Position numbers and translations under genes: made by a program
Shown here: positions 35,990 through 44,754 of the stretch, one piece after another
Layout: every line of letters starts with the position of its first letter
Numbering within the stretch: the first letter of the stretch is position 1
Assembly: GCF_032917945.1 (NCBI RefSeq)
Contig: NZ_CP136624.1
Span: forward strand, 7,626,001 to 7,690,000
DNA: 64,000 nucleotides
Direction of reading: 5' to 3'
Source: Bradyrhizobium sp. sBnM-33
GTDB taxonomy: Bacteria > Pseudomonadota > Alphaproteobacteria > Rhizobiales > Xanthobacteraceae
Notes under the pieces: model-generated
What the model saw: the letters and a program-made list of their open reading frames with translations, nothing else
Database searches by the model: none
Told to the model about the DNA's origin: nothing

Positions 35990-36784
35990 TCATACAGCGA
36001 CTTCGGCCTTGATGTGCGGGTGCGGATCGTAGCCTTCGAGCGCGAAATCCTCGTAGCGGAACGCGAAGATATCCTTCACGTCAGGATTGATCTTCATGAC
36101 CGGCAACGGCCGCGTCGGCCGCGTCAGTTGCAGCCGCGCCTGCTCGAGGTGGTTGGAGTAGAGATGCGCGTCACCCAGCGAGTGCACGAAGTCACCGGGC
36201 TTTAGTCCCGTCACCTGCGCCACCATCATCGTCAGCAATGAATAGGACGCGATGTTAAAGGGCACGCCGAGGAACACGTCGGCCGAGCGCTGATAGAGCT
36301 GGCAGGATAGCTTGCCGTTCGCGACATAGAACTGAAACAGGCAGTGACAGGGCGGCAGCGCCATCTTGTCGACGTCGGCCGGATTCCAGGCGGTCACGAT
36401 CAGCCGCCGTGAATCCGGGTTACGCTTGATCATGTCGATGACATTGGAAATCTGGTCGATGCTGCGCCCGTCCGGCGCCGGCCACGAGCGCCATTGCGAC
36501 CCGTAGACCGGGCCGAGATCGCCGTTGGCGTCGGCCCATTCATCCCAGATCGAAACGCCGTGGTCCTTGAGATATTTGATGTTGGTGTCGCCGGCGAGAA
36601 ACCACAGCAATTCATGCACGATCGCCTTCAGCGGCAGGCGCTTGGTGGTCAGCATCGGAAAGCCGGCCGACAGGTTGAAGCGCATCTGGTGACCGAAGAT
36701 CGACAGCGTGCCGGTGCCGGTGCGGTCATGCTTTTCCGCGCCGTCTGAGAGGATCCGTTCGAGCAGATCGTGGTACTGGTTCAT
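35990..36784 (-). CDS. thyA: Thymidylate synthase ThyA
   Basis: 264-aa enzyme making dTMP from dUMP with methylenetetrahydrofolate; the length equals E. coli ThyA. The nucleophile C146 is in [12 protein letters not shown], folate/dUMP residues are in [19 protein letters not shown], and the N-terminal [11 protein letters not shown] motif is intact. It heads the string thyA-GNAT-folA-hflK-hflC-DUF2065-degP. Confidence 0.97.
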   Translation of the reverse strand: MNQYHDLLERILSDGAEKHDRTGTGTLSIFGHQMRFNLSAGFPMLTTKRLPLKAIVHELLWFLAGDTNIKYLKDHGVSIWDEWADANGDLGPVYGSQWRSWPAPDGRSIDQISNVIDMIKRNPDSRRLIVTAWNPADVDKMALPPCHCLFQFYVANGKLSCQLYQRSADVFLGVPFNIASYSLLTMMVAQVTGLKPGDFVHSLGDAHLYSNHLEQARLQLTRPTRPLPVMKINPDVKDIFAFRYEDFALEGYDPHPHIKAEVAV

Positions 36785-36908
36785 GGCTGGTGCTTCAGGC
36801 CTTCTCGGAGCGGCGAATTTAGCGGCCGGGACAGCCGATCAACACGCCGATTCGGCTGCGCGCACCGATTATACCCGGAAAAATGATCATCCCCCGCACA
36901 GACGACAA

Positions 36909-36932
36909 GGGGCGGAACCTGGGTCCCGCCCC
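36909..36932 (-). terminator. Hairpin downstream of tctC
   Basis: GGGGCGG (36909-36915) pairs with CCGCCCC (36926-36932). It is 70 bases beyond the tctC stop and between that gene and thyA. No strong U-run follows on the minus strand, so termination strength is uncertain. Confidence 0.5.
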
Positions 36933-37001
36933 TCGCACGGTCTTGTTTGGGTAGCGTTTTCTTTGCGCGGACCGCCCGGCACTTCGCTTGTAAACGCTAT
37001 G

Positions 37002-37988
37002 TTAATTGAGCGGCTTAACCACCGCCGTCCACTTGGTGATCTCATTCTTCACCAGCGCCCCCAGCGCAGCAGGGGTGCGATCGGCGGCAGGGGGGATCAC
37101 GCTGCCGAGTTCGAGCAGGCGCTTGCGTACGCCCTCGTCGTCGAGGGCCTTGACCATCGCTGCGTTCAATTTGGCGATGATTTCCGGGGGCGTTCCCTTG
37201 GGCGCGAAGATTGCGTTCCACGCCTGGGCCTGGAAGGCCGGCAGGCCAGCCTCGGCGGTGGTGGGAACATTTGGCAGCGAGGGATTACGCTCCGGCGTCG
37301 CCACGGCATAGGCCTTGATGGTGCCGCCGTTGATCTGCGGCACGGCATTGACGATCTGATCGCACATGTAGTCGACCTGCCCGGCCACCAGCGCGTTCAT
37401 CGCCGGACCGGTGCCGTTGAAGGGAACGCCGATCGGCTTGACGCCGATTACCGAGTTCAGCAGTTCGCACGATACGTTCGAGACCGAGCCGACGCCGGCA
37501 TGCGCCGCGTTGACCTTGGTCTCATTCGCTTTGACGTAGGCGATGAATTCCTTGAGATCCTTTGGCGCAAAATCCTTCCGTGCCAGGATCAAGATCGGCG
37601 TGCCGGCGAGCAGTCCGACCGGCTCGAAGTCCTTTTCCGGGTGATAGGCGAGCTTGGGATAGAGCGGCACAGAAGCCGCATGCGTGCCCATATGCCCAGT
37701 GATCAGCGTATAGCCGTCATTGGCGGCGCGCGCGGCGCGGGTGGTGGCGGTGGTGCCGCCGGCGCCGACCACGTTTTCGATGATGATGGTTTGACCGAGC
37801 GTCTGCGCCATATGGCCGGTGACGATGCGCGCGATGACGTCCGTCGGTCCGCCCGCCGCAAACGGCACGATCATGGTGATGTTGCGCGTGGGATAAGTCT
37901 GAGCTTGGGCCTGCGAAGACGACAAGCCCAGTCCCGCAAGCACTGCCAGAAAACCGCCCGCAAGCGAGCGACGACCGTACCTAATCAT
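37002..37988 (-). CDS. tctC: Tripartite tricarboxylate transporter substrate-binding protein (TctC/Bug family)
   Basis: 328-aa secreted receptor. Start ATG 37988 gives a signal peptide ending near QAQAQ, then the Bug signature YPTRNITMIVPFAAGGPTDV (about 32-51). The two-domain fold with NGTGPAMNALVAGQVDYMCD is characteristic. It captures carboxylates or other small organic ligands for TctAB. It is transcribed after tctA on the same strand, but a strong hairpin lies between, so it may be made at a different level. Confidence 0.93.
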   Translation of the reverse strand: MIRYGRRSLAGGFLAVLAGLGLSSSQAQAQTYPTRNITMIVPFAAGGPTDVIARIVTGHMAQTLGQTIIIENVVGAGGTTATTRAARAANDGYTLITGHMGTHAASVPLYPKLAYHPEKDFEPVGLLAGTPILILARKDFAPKDLKEFIAYVKANETKVNAAHAGVGSVSNVSCELLNSVIGVKPIGVPFNGTGPAMNALVAGQVDYMCDQIVNAVPQINGGTIKAYAVATPERNPSLPNVPTTAEAGLPAFQAQAWNAIFAPKGTPPEIIAKLNAAMVKALDDEGVRKRLLELGSVIPPAADRTPAALGALVKNEITKWTAVVKPLN

Positions 37989-38055
37989 TTTGATCTCCCG
38001 GGATCCGTTGCAATGCCGAGCCCGCCGGCCGGCATTTTCCATGGCATAGAAAATT

Positions 38056-38082
38056 AGCCCGAAGTCGACCAGACTTCGGGCT
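38056..38082 (-). terminator. Strong hairpin between tctA and tctC
   Basis: AGCCCGAAGTC (38056-38066) is a perfect 11-bp complement of GACTTCGGGCT (38072-38082) with a five-base loop. On the minus strand it is followed by AATTTTC, 18 bases after the tctA stop. It is a likely intrinsic terminator or mRNA-stabilising hairpin that partly uncouples tctC from tctBA. Confidence 0.7.
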
Positions 38083-38100
38083 GCGGCGCACCGACGCAGG

Positions 38101-39666
38101 TCAGTTCTCCGATTCCACAAACACCTCATCGCGCTTCTTGCGCAGCGACGGCAGCACCGCAAGGACAAGCAACGCCGCTGCAATCGCCATCAGTACCGCC
38201 GACAATGGTCGCGTCAGGAAGACTGACCAGTCACCGCGCGAAATCAGGAGTGCGCGGCGCAGGTTTTCTTCCATCAGCGGTCCGAGCACCATCCCGAGCA
38301 GCAACGGCGCCGGCTCGAAATCGTGCTTGATCAGCCAGTAGCCGACCAAACCGAACGCACCAGCGATCATGACGTCGGTTGGCGCGTTGTTCACGGAGTA
38401 GATGCCGATACAGCAGAAAACCACGATCGATGGGAACATCAACCGGTACGGCACGCGCAACAGCCGCACCCATATCCCGACCATCGGCAGGTTGATGATC
38501 AGCAGCATCAGGTTGCCGACCCACATCGAGGCAATCATGCCCCACACCAGGTCCGGTTGTTTCTGCATCACTTGGGGACCGGGCACGATGCCGTGAATCG
38601 TCATCGCGCCGACCATCAGCGCCATCACCGCGTTCGGCGGAATACCAAGCGTCAGCAATGGAATGAACGAAGTCTGGGCTGCGGCATTGTTGGCACTCTC
38701 GGGTGCTGCGACGCCCCGGATTTCGCCATGACCGAACTTCGAGGGATCTTTCGAGACTTTCTTCTCGAGCGTGTATGCTGCGAACGATGCGATCACGGCG
38801 CCGCCGCCCGGCAGAATGCCGAGAATCGATCCGAGCACGGTGCCGCGCAGGATCGCAGGGGCCGTCTCCTTGAGATCCCTCCGCGTCGGCATCAGTCCCG
38901 AAACCTTCTCCTGAACCAGCTTGCGATCGGTTTCGCCACCGGCGTCGAGATTGCGAATGATTTCGGCAAAGCCGAACAATCCCATCGCCAGCGTGGCAAA
39001 ACCAAGGCCGTCAGCCAGTTCGGGAATGTTGAAGGCCATGCGAGACGCGCCGGTCTCGATGTCGGACCCGACCATGGAAAGCAGCAGGCCGAGCACGATC
39101 ATCGCGATCGCCTTCAGCACCGAGCCTTTCGCGAGCACAACCGCGAAGATCAGGCCGAGCACCATCAGCGAGAAGTATTCGGCAGGTCCGAACGCCAGCG
39201 CCACCCTGGTGAGCGGCGCACCTAGCAGGGCAATCAACACCGTCGCGACACAGCCGGCGAAGAACGATCCGATCGCGGCGATCGCGAGCGCCGGGCCGGC
39301 GCGGCCTCTCTTCGCCATCTGGAAGCCGTCAAGCGCAGTGACCACCGAGCCGGCCTCACCTGGAATATTGACCAGGATCGACGTGGTCGAGCCGCCATAT
39401 TGCGCACCGTAATAGATGCCTGCCAGCATGATCAGTGCGCCTACCGGGGGCAGGCCAAAGGTGATCGGCAGCAGCATGGCCACAGTAGCGATAGTGCCAA
39501 TGCCGGGCAGCACGCCAACGAGCGTACCGACCAGTGCGCCGATCAGGCACAGCAGAATATTGACCGGGATCGGAATGGAAATTCCGCCAAGGAAGGCGGG
39601 TGTCCACTGCACGAACTGGAAAACGACGCCGAAGCCGAGTCCAAGATTTGAGAAAATATCTCCCAT
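38101..39666 (-). CDS. tctA: Tripartite tricarboxylate transporter large membrane subunit TctA
   Basis: 521-aa polytopic protein with about eleven or twelve hydrophobic segments. The TctA signatures GVLPGIGTIATVAMLLPITF (near residue 50) and GILPGGGAVIASFAAYTLEK (near 285) mark the inverted repeats. It is the transport subunit of a Na+ or H+-driven tricarboxylate symporter. ATG 39666 is preferred; a GTG one codon earlier is possible. It begins 7 bases after tctB. Confidence 0.95.
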   Translation of the reverse strand: MGDIFSNLGLGFGVVFQFVQWTPAFLGGISIPIPVNILLCLIGALVGTLVGVLPGIGTIATVAMLLPITFGLPPVGALIMLAGIYYGAQYGGSTTSILVNIPGEAGSVVTALDGFQMAKRGRAGPALAIAAIGSFFAGCVATVLIALLGAPLTRVALAFGPAEYFSLMVLGLIFAVVLAKGSVLKAIAMIVLGLLLSMVGSDIETGASRMAFNIPELADGLGFATLAMGLFGFAEIIRNLDAGGETDRKLVQEKVSGLMPTRRDLKETAPAILRGTVLGSILGILPGGGAVIASFAAYTLEKKVSKDPSKFGHGEIRGVAAPESANNAAAQTSFIPLLTLGIPPNAVMALMVGAMTIHGIVPGPQVMQKQPDLVWGMIASMWVGNLMLLIINLPMVGIWVRLLRVPYRLMFPSIVVFCCIGIYSVNNAPTDVMIAGAFGLVGYWLIKHDFEPAPLLLGMVLGPLMEENLRRALLISRGDWSVFLTRPLSAVLMAIAAALLVLAVLPSLRKKRDEVFVESEN

Positions 39667-39673
39667 CACGCCC

Positions 39674-40174
39674 TCACCGGATCATGAAAGTCGGCAGAAG
39701 CTGCAAAGGCAGGCCGAGCGCATATGGAAACAACAGGGCGCAAAACGCCGTCAGGCAGACGGCAACGATCAGCGTCTCCTTCCACCGGGTTTCCGGCGAC
39801 CCGCATGCCGCGATCAAGAAGGCGGCCATGGCGGCAAAGATCATTCCCATGGGCCGGATCGTGAAGGCAAACGTCAAAATCGCGATCGTCACGAAGAACG
39901 GTCCCCGCCAATGATATTTCGCAAGGTGGGGACCTTCGGTGACAACGCCGACGACGGTGATGAGGGCGCCTAGTCCCAGCAGCAAAAATCCGAACATCCG
40001 CGGCGCGGTGCCGGCGCCGAACGAAAATCCGCGCATGCCCTGCAGGTCGCTCGACGCCCAGAGGGCGAACACGGCAATCGCCATCAAGGCAATTCCGCCG
40101 ACAAACTCCTGCGGGTTGCGAACCCATTTCGGCATGATGGATTTGACCGGCGCATGGCCCGGCGTAGCATTCAT
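39674..40174 (-). CDS. tctB: Tripartite tricarboxylate transporter small membrane subunit TctB
   Basis: 166-aa membrane protein with four predicted helices. The N-terminal helix GGIALMAIAVFALWASSDL followed by FSFGAGTAPRMFGFLLLGLG is the TctB pattern (GxxPRxxP-like region). It pairs with TctA. It is the first gene of the tctBA(C) string, read away from the tmRNA region. Confidence 0.9.
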   Translation of the reverse strand: MNATPGHAPVKSIMPKWVRNPQEFVGGIALMAIAVFALWASSDLQGMRGFSFGAGTAPRMFGFLLLGLGALITVVGVVTEGPHLAKYHWRGPFFVTIAILTFAFTIRPMGMIFAAMAAFLIAACGSPETRWKETLIVAVCLTAFCALLFPYALGLPLQLLPTFMIR

Positions 40175-40579
40175 GGATATCTCTCCTCCCCAAGACAGGC
40201 TTCTCGCCCGTTTGCTTGGATAACCTGGATACTTGTCCCGGAAACTGCCTAGCGACTTTCCTCAGACAACGCCAGCAAAACCCAAACCACTGCAGCGCCG
40301 ACGGTAAATGGAGAAGCCGCCTTCAGACCCTGTAAAGGGCAGATCGCAACTTTTGCGGCTGGCGCGCTGCAGCACACGCGAGCGAACTGCTAGTCACGTT
40401 ACGAACCACACGTTCGGCCCCGGGGGCGAACGCTGGGATGGCGGCGAACTGCGCATAATTTATGCAAGCGTGTGAACGGCGCATTTTGAAATCGTCGAAT
40501 CCGTGGCGAAACCGCAACTGGGCGACAGCAAACCGAAAGTGAGGTGCCATGTTCCCCTCCCGTTCGGCGCCTTTGGCCC
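40175..40579. other. Intergenic stretch upstream of ssrA, no convincing gene
   Basis: About 400 bases. Short frames on both strands lack family features. It should contain the tctB promoter. Nothing else was recognised. Confidence 0.5.
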
Positions 40580-40608
40580 TGTCTTTCTCCGAACCTGCAC
40601 CCTATATT
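40580..40608 (+). promoter_or_regulatory. Candidate ssrA promoter
   Basis: A -10-like TATATT (40603-40608) lies 17 bases after TGTCTT (40580-40585), a weak -35. Transcription would start near 40615, exactly at a UUCG-capped hairpin (GCCGG-TTCG-CCGGC, 40615-40628). Confidence 0.4.
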
Positions 40609-40614
40609 GGGAGT

Positions 40615-40694
40615 GCCGGTTCGCCGGCTATGGAAATAAATGACCGTCGCAATAAACCATTCGGACCCGGGGGCAGTACCCGGCGCCTCCACCC
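40615..40694 (+). ncRNA. ssrA: tmRNA acceptor piece (two-piece, permuted ssrA)
   Basis: Upstream half of a circularly permuted tmRNA gene. It holds the T-stem CCGGG (40667-40671) / CCCGG (40679-40683) with a 7-base loop, the 3' acceptor strand CGCCTCC (40684-40690) and the discriminator A (40691). The acceptor strand pairs over seven bases with GGGGGCG at 40724-40730, including the hallmark G3-U70 pair for alanyl-tRNA synthetase. The next bases are CCC, not CCA, so the final A is probably added after processing. The 5' end is approximate. Confidence 0.85.
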
Positions 40695-40723
40695 AAGCCC
40701 ACCCTGCCGTGGTGGGTTTCGGC

Positions 40724-40930
40724 GGGGGCGAACCAGGATCGACGAGGGCGTAAAGGACGAGTTTTTTCCCGGTATTGTTCCGCCGTTATCGGGCTACGCA
40801 ATAGTTGCAAACGACAACTATGCTCCGGTTGCTCAGGCTGCGTAACGCAGTTTGAAAGACCGATCTAAAGTCCTAGCGGGTTAAGCTCCGCTAGGCGGGG
40901 TTCGGAGGCACCTGGCAACAGAAGCCTCCA
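40724..40930 (+). ncRNA. ssrA: tmRNA coding piece (two-piece, permuted ssrA)
   Basis: Downstream half. It begins GGGGGCG (acceptor stem 5' strand), then AACCAGGATCGACG, the tRNA-like D-arm region. The tag reading frame is at 40807-40845. Downstream are helices CCTAGCGG/CCGCTAGG (about 40872-40895) and GGAGGC/GCCTCC (40904-40909/40924-40929), then a TTAATTCTTTTC tail. The 30-base spacer 40694-40723 between the pieces is the intervening segment that processing removes. The RNA rescues stalled ribosomes in trans-translation. Confidence 0.92.
40807..40845 (+). CDS. tmRNA proteolysis tag ANDNYAPVAQAA
   Basis: Twelve codons GCA AAC GAC ... GCT GCG followed by TAA. The peptide ANDNYAPVAQAA has the classical AND start and the AA end recognised by ClpXP. 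It is read from tmRNA, so it has no own start codon. The adaptor SspB that delivers tagged proteins is encoded 230 bases downstream. Confidence 0.95.
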   Translation, partial: ANDNYAPVAQAA

Positions 40931-41075
40931 CTTAATTCTTTTCATTTCCGGCCGACGGAGCCGTTGGTGCAAATTCGATCCGTCGCGCCTGCTGACCTGC
41001 GGCTCCCGCCGGGGTAGCATGGGGGCAAAGGGGCGAGTCGGGAGACCGGCGGCCATAAAACCTGACAGGACGACC

Positions 41076-41591
41076 ATGGCGACCGATCACATCCGTTATG
41101 ACGTGCTGGCGCGCGACGCGCTGCGCGGAGTGTTGCGCCGCGTGCTGGCTGACGCGGCCGAACACGGCCTACCCGGCGAGCATCATTTCTTCATTACCTT
41201 CCTGTCCACCGCCGACGGCGTGAAGCTGTCGCCGCGGCTGTTGGCGCAATATCCGGAAGAGATGACGATCATCCTGCAGCATCAGTTCTGGGATCTGGTG
41301 GTGACGGAGGATCGTTTCGAGGTCGGCCTGTCGTTCGGCGGTATCCCCGAGCGTCTGGTGGTGCCGTTCGCGGCGATCAAGAGCTTCCTCGATCCGTCGG
41401 TACAGTTCGGCCTGCAATTCGAGCCGTCGGAAACGGCGGCAGAGGCGCCGGCGGCGAAGCTGCCGGCAGTTTCCGCGCCGTCCGCCCTGCCCGTCACCGC
41501 GGCGGAGCCCGCTGCGGAAATCAAGGACGAGCCGGCGAAGACGAGCGAAGGCGCTGAAGTGGTGCGACTGGATCGTTTCCGCAAGAAATAA
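41076..41591 (+). CDS. sspB: SspB, ClpXP adaptor for ssrA-tagged proteins
   Basis: 171-aa cytoplasmic adaptor. Start ATG 41076 gives MATDHIRYDVLARDALRGVL. Residues 1-120 form the tag-binding domain (HHFFITFLSTADGVKLSPRL, GGIPERLVVPFAAIKSFLDPSV). Then comes an Ala/Pro/Glu-rich flexible linker, ending with the ClpX-binding XB motif VVRLDRFRKK. It tethers ssrA-tagged substrates to ClpXP. Adjacent to ssrA, which encodes the tag it recognises. Confidence 0.95.
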   Translation: MATDHIRYDVLARDALRGVLRRVLADAAEHGLPGEHHFFITFLSTADGVKLSPRLLAQYPEEMTIILQHQFWDLVVTEDRFEVGLSFGGIPERLVVPFAAIKSFLDPSVQFGLQFEPSETAAEAPAAKLPAVSAPSALPVTAAEPAAEIKDEPAKTSEGAEVVRLDRFRKK

Positions 41592-41663
41592 TCTAAGCGC
41601 GAGAAAATCCACGACGCTGTAGTGTACGCGTTCCGCCCTTTCGCGGCGCAACGGACATTACGT

Positions 41664-43079
41664 ATGGCTCGAGCAAAAACATCCGGAAACAAATCGACCC
41701 GCAGCGAGACCGACAGCTTCGGTCCGATCGACGTTCCCGCCGACCGCTATTGGGGCGCGCAAACCGAGCGCTCGCGACAGAATTTCAAAATCGGCCATGA
41801 CCGTATGCCGATCGCGGTCGTTCATGCGCTTGGTATCGTCAAGCTCGCCGCCGCCCAAACCAACCGGGAACTCGGACTGCTCGATGCACGCAGAGCCGGC
41901 GCCATCATCCGCGCCGCACGCGAGGTGATCGAAGGCAAGCTCGACGATCACTTCCCGCTGGTCGTCTGGCAGACCGGCTCGGGCACCCAAACCAACATGA
42001 ACCTCAACGAGGTGATCGCCAATCGCGCCAACCAGATGCTGGGCGGCGAGCTCGGCGCCAAAGAACCGATCCATCCTAACGACCACGTCAATATGAGTCA
42101 GTCGTCGAACGATTCATTTCCGACGGCGATGCATATCGCTGCCGCCGGACACATCATCGCCGACCTGATTCCGGCGCTCGACGAGTCGCATCGCGAATTG
42201 CGCAAGAAGGAAAAGGCGTTCGCCAGGATCGTCAAGATCGGGAGAACCCACACCCAGGACGCAACGCCCTTGACGCTGGGGCAGGAGTTTTCGGGCTATG
42301 CCGCGCAAGTCGAGAGCGGGATCGCAAGGCTGCAAACCGCGGTGAAGGAACTGTTCCCGCTGGCGCAAGGCGGCACCGCGGTCGGAACCGGTCTCAACTC
42401 GAAGCCGAAATTTGCAAAGCTGTTCGCCAGGCATGTCGCGAAGATTACAAAACTGCCCTTCACCAGCGCACCCAACAAGTTCGAGGCGCTGGCTTCCAAC
42501 GACGCTTATGTGCTGGTGCATGGCGCGATCAATTCGGCGGCGACCGGCCTGTTCAAGATCGCCAATGACATTCGCCTGTTGGGTTCGGGCCCGCGTTCCG
42601 GTCTCGGAGAATTGATCCTGCCGGAAAACGAACCGGGCTCGTCGATCATGCCCGGCAAGGTCAACCCGACTCAGTGCGAAGCGATGACCATGGTCTGCTG
42701 TCAGGTGTTCGGCAACCAGACCGCCGTCACCGTCGCCGGCAGCCAGGGGCATTTCGAATTGAATGTTTACAAACCCGTATTAGCATATTGTATGATGCAT
42801 TCCATTCAACTGCTGTCGGACGCGGCGCGCTCGTTCACCGAACATTGCGTGGTGGGCATCCGTGCGGACGAAAAGCGAATCCGCGAATTGATGGAGCGCT
42901 CGCTGATGCTGGTCACTGCACTGGCTCCAAAGATCGGATACGACAACGCGGCGAAGGTCGCCAAATCGGCACACGCGCGCGGAACGACCTTGAAGGAAGA
43001 GGCTGTGCGCCTCGGGTTTGTGGACGCCGCGGAATTCGAACGTCTGGTGCAGCCGGACAAAATGACACACCCGGGCTGA
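41664..43079 (+). CDS. fumC: Fumarate hydratase class II FumC
   Basis: 471-aa TCA-cycle enzyme. Start ATG 41664 ([10 protein letters not shown]) follows the SspB gene by 72 bases. The superfamily signature [15 protein letters not shown], the active-site [12 protein letters not shown] and [14 protein letters not shown], and [15 protein letters not shown] are all intact. Iron-independent class II type. No sign of truncation. Confidence 0.97.
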   Translation: MARAKTSGNKSTRSETDSFGPIDVPADRYWGAQTERSRQNFKIGHDRMPIAVVHALGIVKLAAAQTNRELGLLDARRAGAIIRAAREVIEGKLDDHFPLVVWQTGSGTQTNMNLNEVIANRANQMLGGELGAKEPIHPNDHVNMSQSSNDSFPTAMHIAAAGHIIADLIPALDESHRELRKKEKAFARIVKIGRTHTQDATPLTLGQEFSGYAAQVESGIARLQTAVKELFPLAQGGTAVGTGLNSKPKFAKLFARHVAKITKLPFTSAPNKFEALASNDAYVLVHGAINSAATGLFKIANDIRLLGSGPRSGLGELILPENEPGSSIMPGKVNPTQCEAMTMVCCQVFGNQTAVTVAGSQGHFELNVYKPVLAYCMMHSIQLLSDAARSFTEHCVVGIRADEKRIRELMERSLMLVTALAPKIGYDNAAKVAKSAHARGTTLKEEAVRLGFVDAAEFERLVQPDKMTHPG

Positions 43080-43347
43080 TCGCCGCATCGCCCCCGGGAA
43101 ACTACGGATGAGAGATATAAATTATGGATGATACCTGAAGAATGAGGTGGATCATCTATCGCCGTTGTGTTGACGCATGGTAGGAGCAGGAATTATTCGG
43201 TTTTCGCAGAGCGAAATGTATTTTTGATGCTATCAGAGCCGGCAGACAGGGATTCCGAATGACCATCCAATTTGCTTGCGCACGACGCGACGTTTTTCCG
43301 CCCCATGAATCATCATGTCTTCGAGTCGCCGGATGATGGAGGCGAGC

Positions 43348-43536
43348 ATGGGAGACGTGATCAATTTGAAGCGATTCAAGAAGCGTACCGAACGGGAACA
43401 ATCGGCAAGGCAAGCCGATGCCAACCGCGCACGGTTTGGCCGGACCAAGACCGAACGCGCGCTCGATGAACGTCGCAAGGATCGCGCCGGCGATCTTCTG
43501 GACCAGCACAAGCTCGAGGACGGAGACGCATCATGA
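43348..43536 (+). CDS. DUF4169 family small protein
   Basis: 62-aa, strongly basic and charged protein. Start ATG 43348 gives MGDVINLKRFKKRTEREQ, the conserved N-terminus of DUF4169, followed by RARFGRTKTERALDERRKD. Likely helical and perhaps nucleic-acid-associated; function unknown. Overlaps the next gene by ATGA, so the pair is co-translated. About 270 bases after fumC. Confidence 0.85.
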   Translation: MGDVINLKRFKKRTEREQSARQADANRARFGRTKTERALDERRKDRAGDLLDQHKLEDGDAS

Positions 43537-43790
43537 AGTCGCCCGTCGTCAAACGCTCGATCGTCGTTGCCGGTCACAAGACCAGCGTCAGCCTCGAAGA
43601 AGCCTTCTGGAACGGGATGAAGGAAATCTCGGGCCTGCGGAACATGACGCTGTCCGAACTGGTCGGCGAGATCGACAGCAATCGCCAGCAGGGCAACCTG
43701 TCCTCGGCAATCCGCCTCTTCGTGCTCGACTATTTCCGTACCCGCGCCATGCCGGCCGCCGCGCCGGACGCGCCCCGGCCGCAGGCGTAA
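43533..43790 (+). CDS. Ribbon-helix-helix domain protein
   Basis: 85-aa protein matching the RHH_4 (DUF4170-neighbour) type: KRSIVVAGHKTSVSLEEAFW forms the beta-strand and first helix, GLRNMTLSELVGEIDSNRQQ the second, and an Ala/Pro-rich tail ends it. Probably a small DNA-binding protein or arylsulfate-type regulator; no target known. Translationally coupled to the DUF4169 gene. Confidence 0.85.
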   Translation: MKSPVVKRSIVVAGHKTSVSLEEAFWNGMKEISGLRNMTLSELVGEIDSNRQQGNLSSAIRLFVLDYFRTRAMPAAAPDAPRPQA

Positions 43791-43842
43791 GCCTCGATCA
43801 GGCGAGCGCGTCGCAACGCACCCGCCCTGTTACCTCATAAGC

Positions 43843-44418
43843 TCAATAAACGAGTCCGGTGCCGGGCGGCTTTTCGAGCGCCGCGGCCAGCGATTGATAC
43901 TCCTCACAAGCCGTGCCGCAAATCGCCGCGATCCGCGTCAGATGATACGACGCCTGATCACGATTGCCCTGCTCGACCTGCCACAGGCCGTAATACTGCC
44001 AGGTCAGCACGTGGTTCGGATTCGCCTTCAACGCGCGCTCGTACCAAACCTGCGACAGCCTGTAGTCGCCAAGCTTGCGATAGGAATAGCCGATCAGATT
44101 GGCGACATCAGCATTGTCGTCACGGCCGAGCGCCTTTAGCTGCTCGATGGCCCCAGCAAAGTCGTTGCGCTCGTAGATCGTCGCATGTGCGGCACGGTAC
44201 CCCTTCCGGAATGCATCATCGTCGACGCTCGACTGTTTGGGGGGCTTCTTTTTGGACTTCGAAGTCGATTTGGGAGCGGATCTGGTGTCCGGCGGCGGGT
44301 TCGCCGAAGACGGGTCACCGCCGCCTCCCGCAGCATAGGCCGGAACGGATGGCGGCGACGCGATCACAGCCATAGAAAACAGCGCCAGCGTAGCGAACTT
44401 GATTGCCGACTTCATCAT
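43843..44418 (-). CDS. Secreted TPR-repeat protein
   Basis: 191 aa from ATG 44418, with GGAGG five bases upstream. A signal peptide (about 1-32, ending near AYAAG), then a Ser/Pro/Lys linker (KSKKKPPKQS). TPR-like motifs follow at about 85-165 (NLIGYSYRKLGDYRLSQVWY, ALKANPNHVLTWQYYGLWQV). The paired Cys in ICGTACEEYQSL may form a disulphide. A periplasmic protein-interaction module; specific role unknown. Convergent with the RHH gene. Confidence 0.82.
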   Translation of the reverse strand: MMKSAIKFATLALFSMAVIASPPSVPAYAAGGGGDPSSANPPPDTRSAPKSTSKSKKKPPKQSSVDDDAFRKGYRAAHATIYERNDFAGAIEQLKALGRDDNADVANLIGYSYRKLGDYRLSQVWYERALKANPNHVLTWQYYGLWQVEQGNRDQASYHLTRIAAICGTACEEYQSLAAALEKPPGTGLVY

Positions 44419-44649
44419 GCGAACCTCCGGTTTCCTGCGTGAGCGCATCCATGGTCCAGCCGGAGGTAGAGACCCCGCCGCGAATGAAGTATTCCATCAG
44501 GCCCCGCGCAAAACCGTTGGGGCCTTGCCTGGCTGGACGAATGAAGGCAATGCGTATCTAATTGACGGTCGTTGCAGTCCCCGCAAAAGCGGCCGACGGA
44601 ACCCGGCGAAAACCGGCTGAAGAAACGTAGAGAACCCCTGGAGAGAGAA

Positions 44650-44754
44650 ATGGACATCGCAAAGCTGACGACGCCTCGCGACCTCAGTCCATTTTCGGAA
44701 GCTCTCCATGCCTGCCTTTCTCGTTCTGGATTCCATTTGCCTCGCCACGCCTGA
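44650..44754 (+). CDS. Candidate upstream leader ORF of the ABC-F gene
   Basis: A 34-codon frame with a good Shine-Dalgarno sequence (GGAGAG at 44640-44645). The product starts [17 protein letters not shown]. It overlaps the first 47 bases of the ABC-F gene in another frame. Leader ORFs of this kind regulate some antibiotic-resistance ABC-F genes through ribosome stalling. Here that is only inference; the peptide itself is not recognised. Confidence 0.4.
   Translation: MDIAKLTTPRDLSPFSEALHACLSRSGFHLPRHA

Noticed and set aside
40549..40845. 98-codon frame ending in YAIVANDNYAPVAQAA
   Set aside because: It reads straight through the permuted tmRNA gene in the tag frame. The C-terminal residues are the tmRNA tag; there is no protein-coding gene here.
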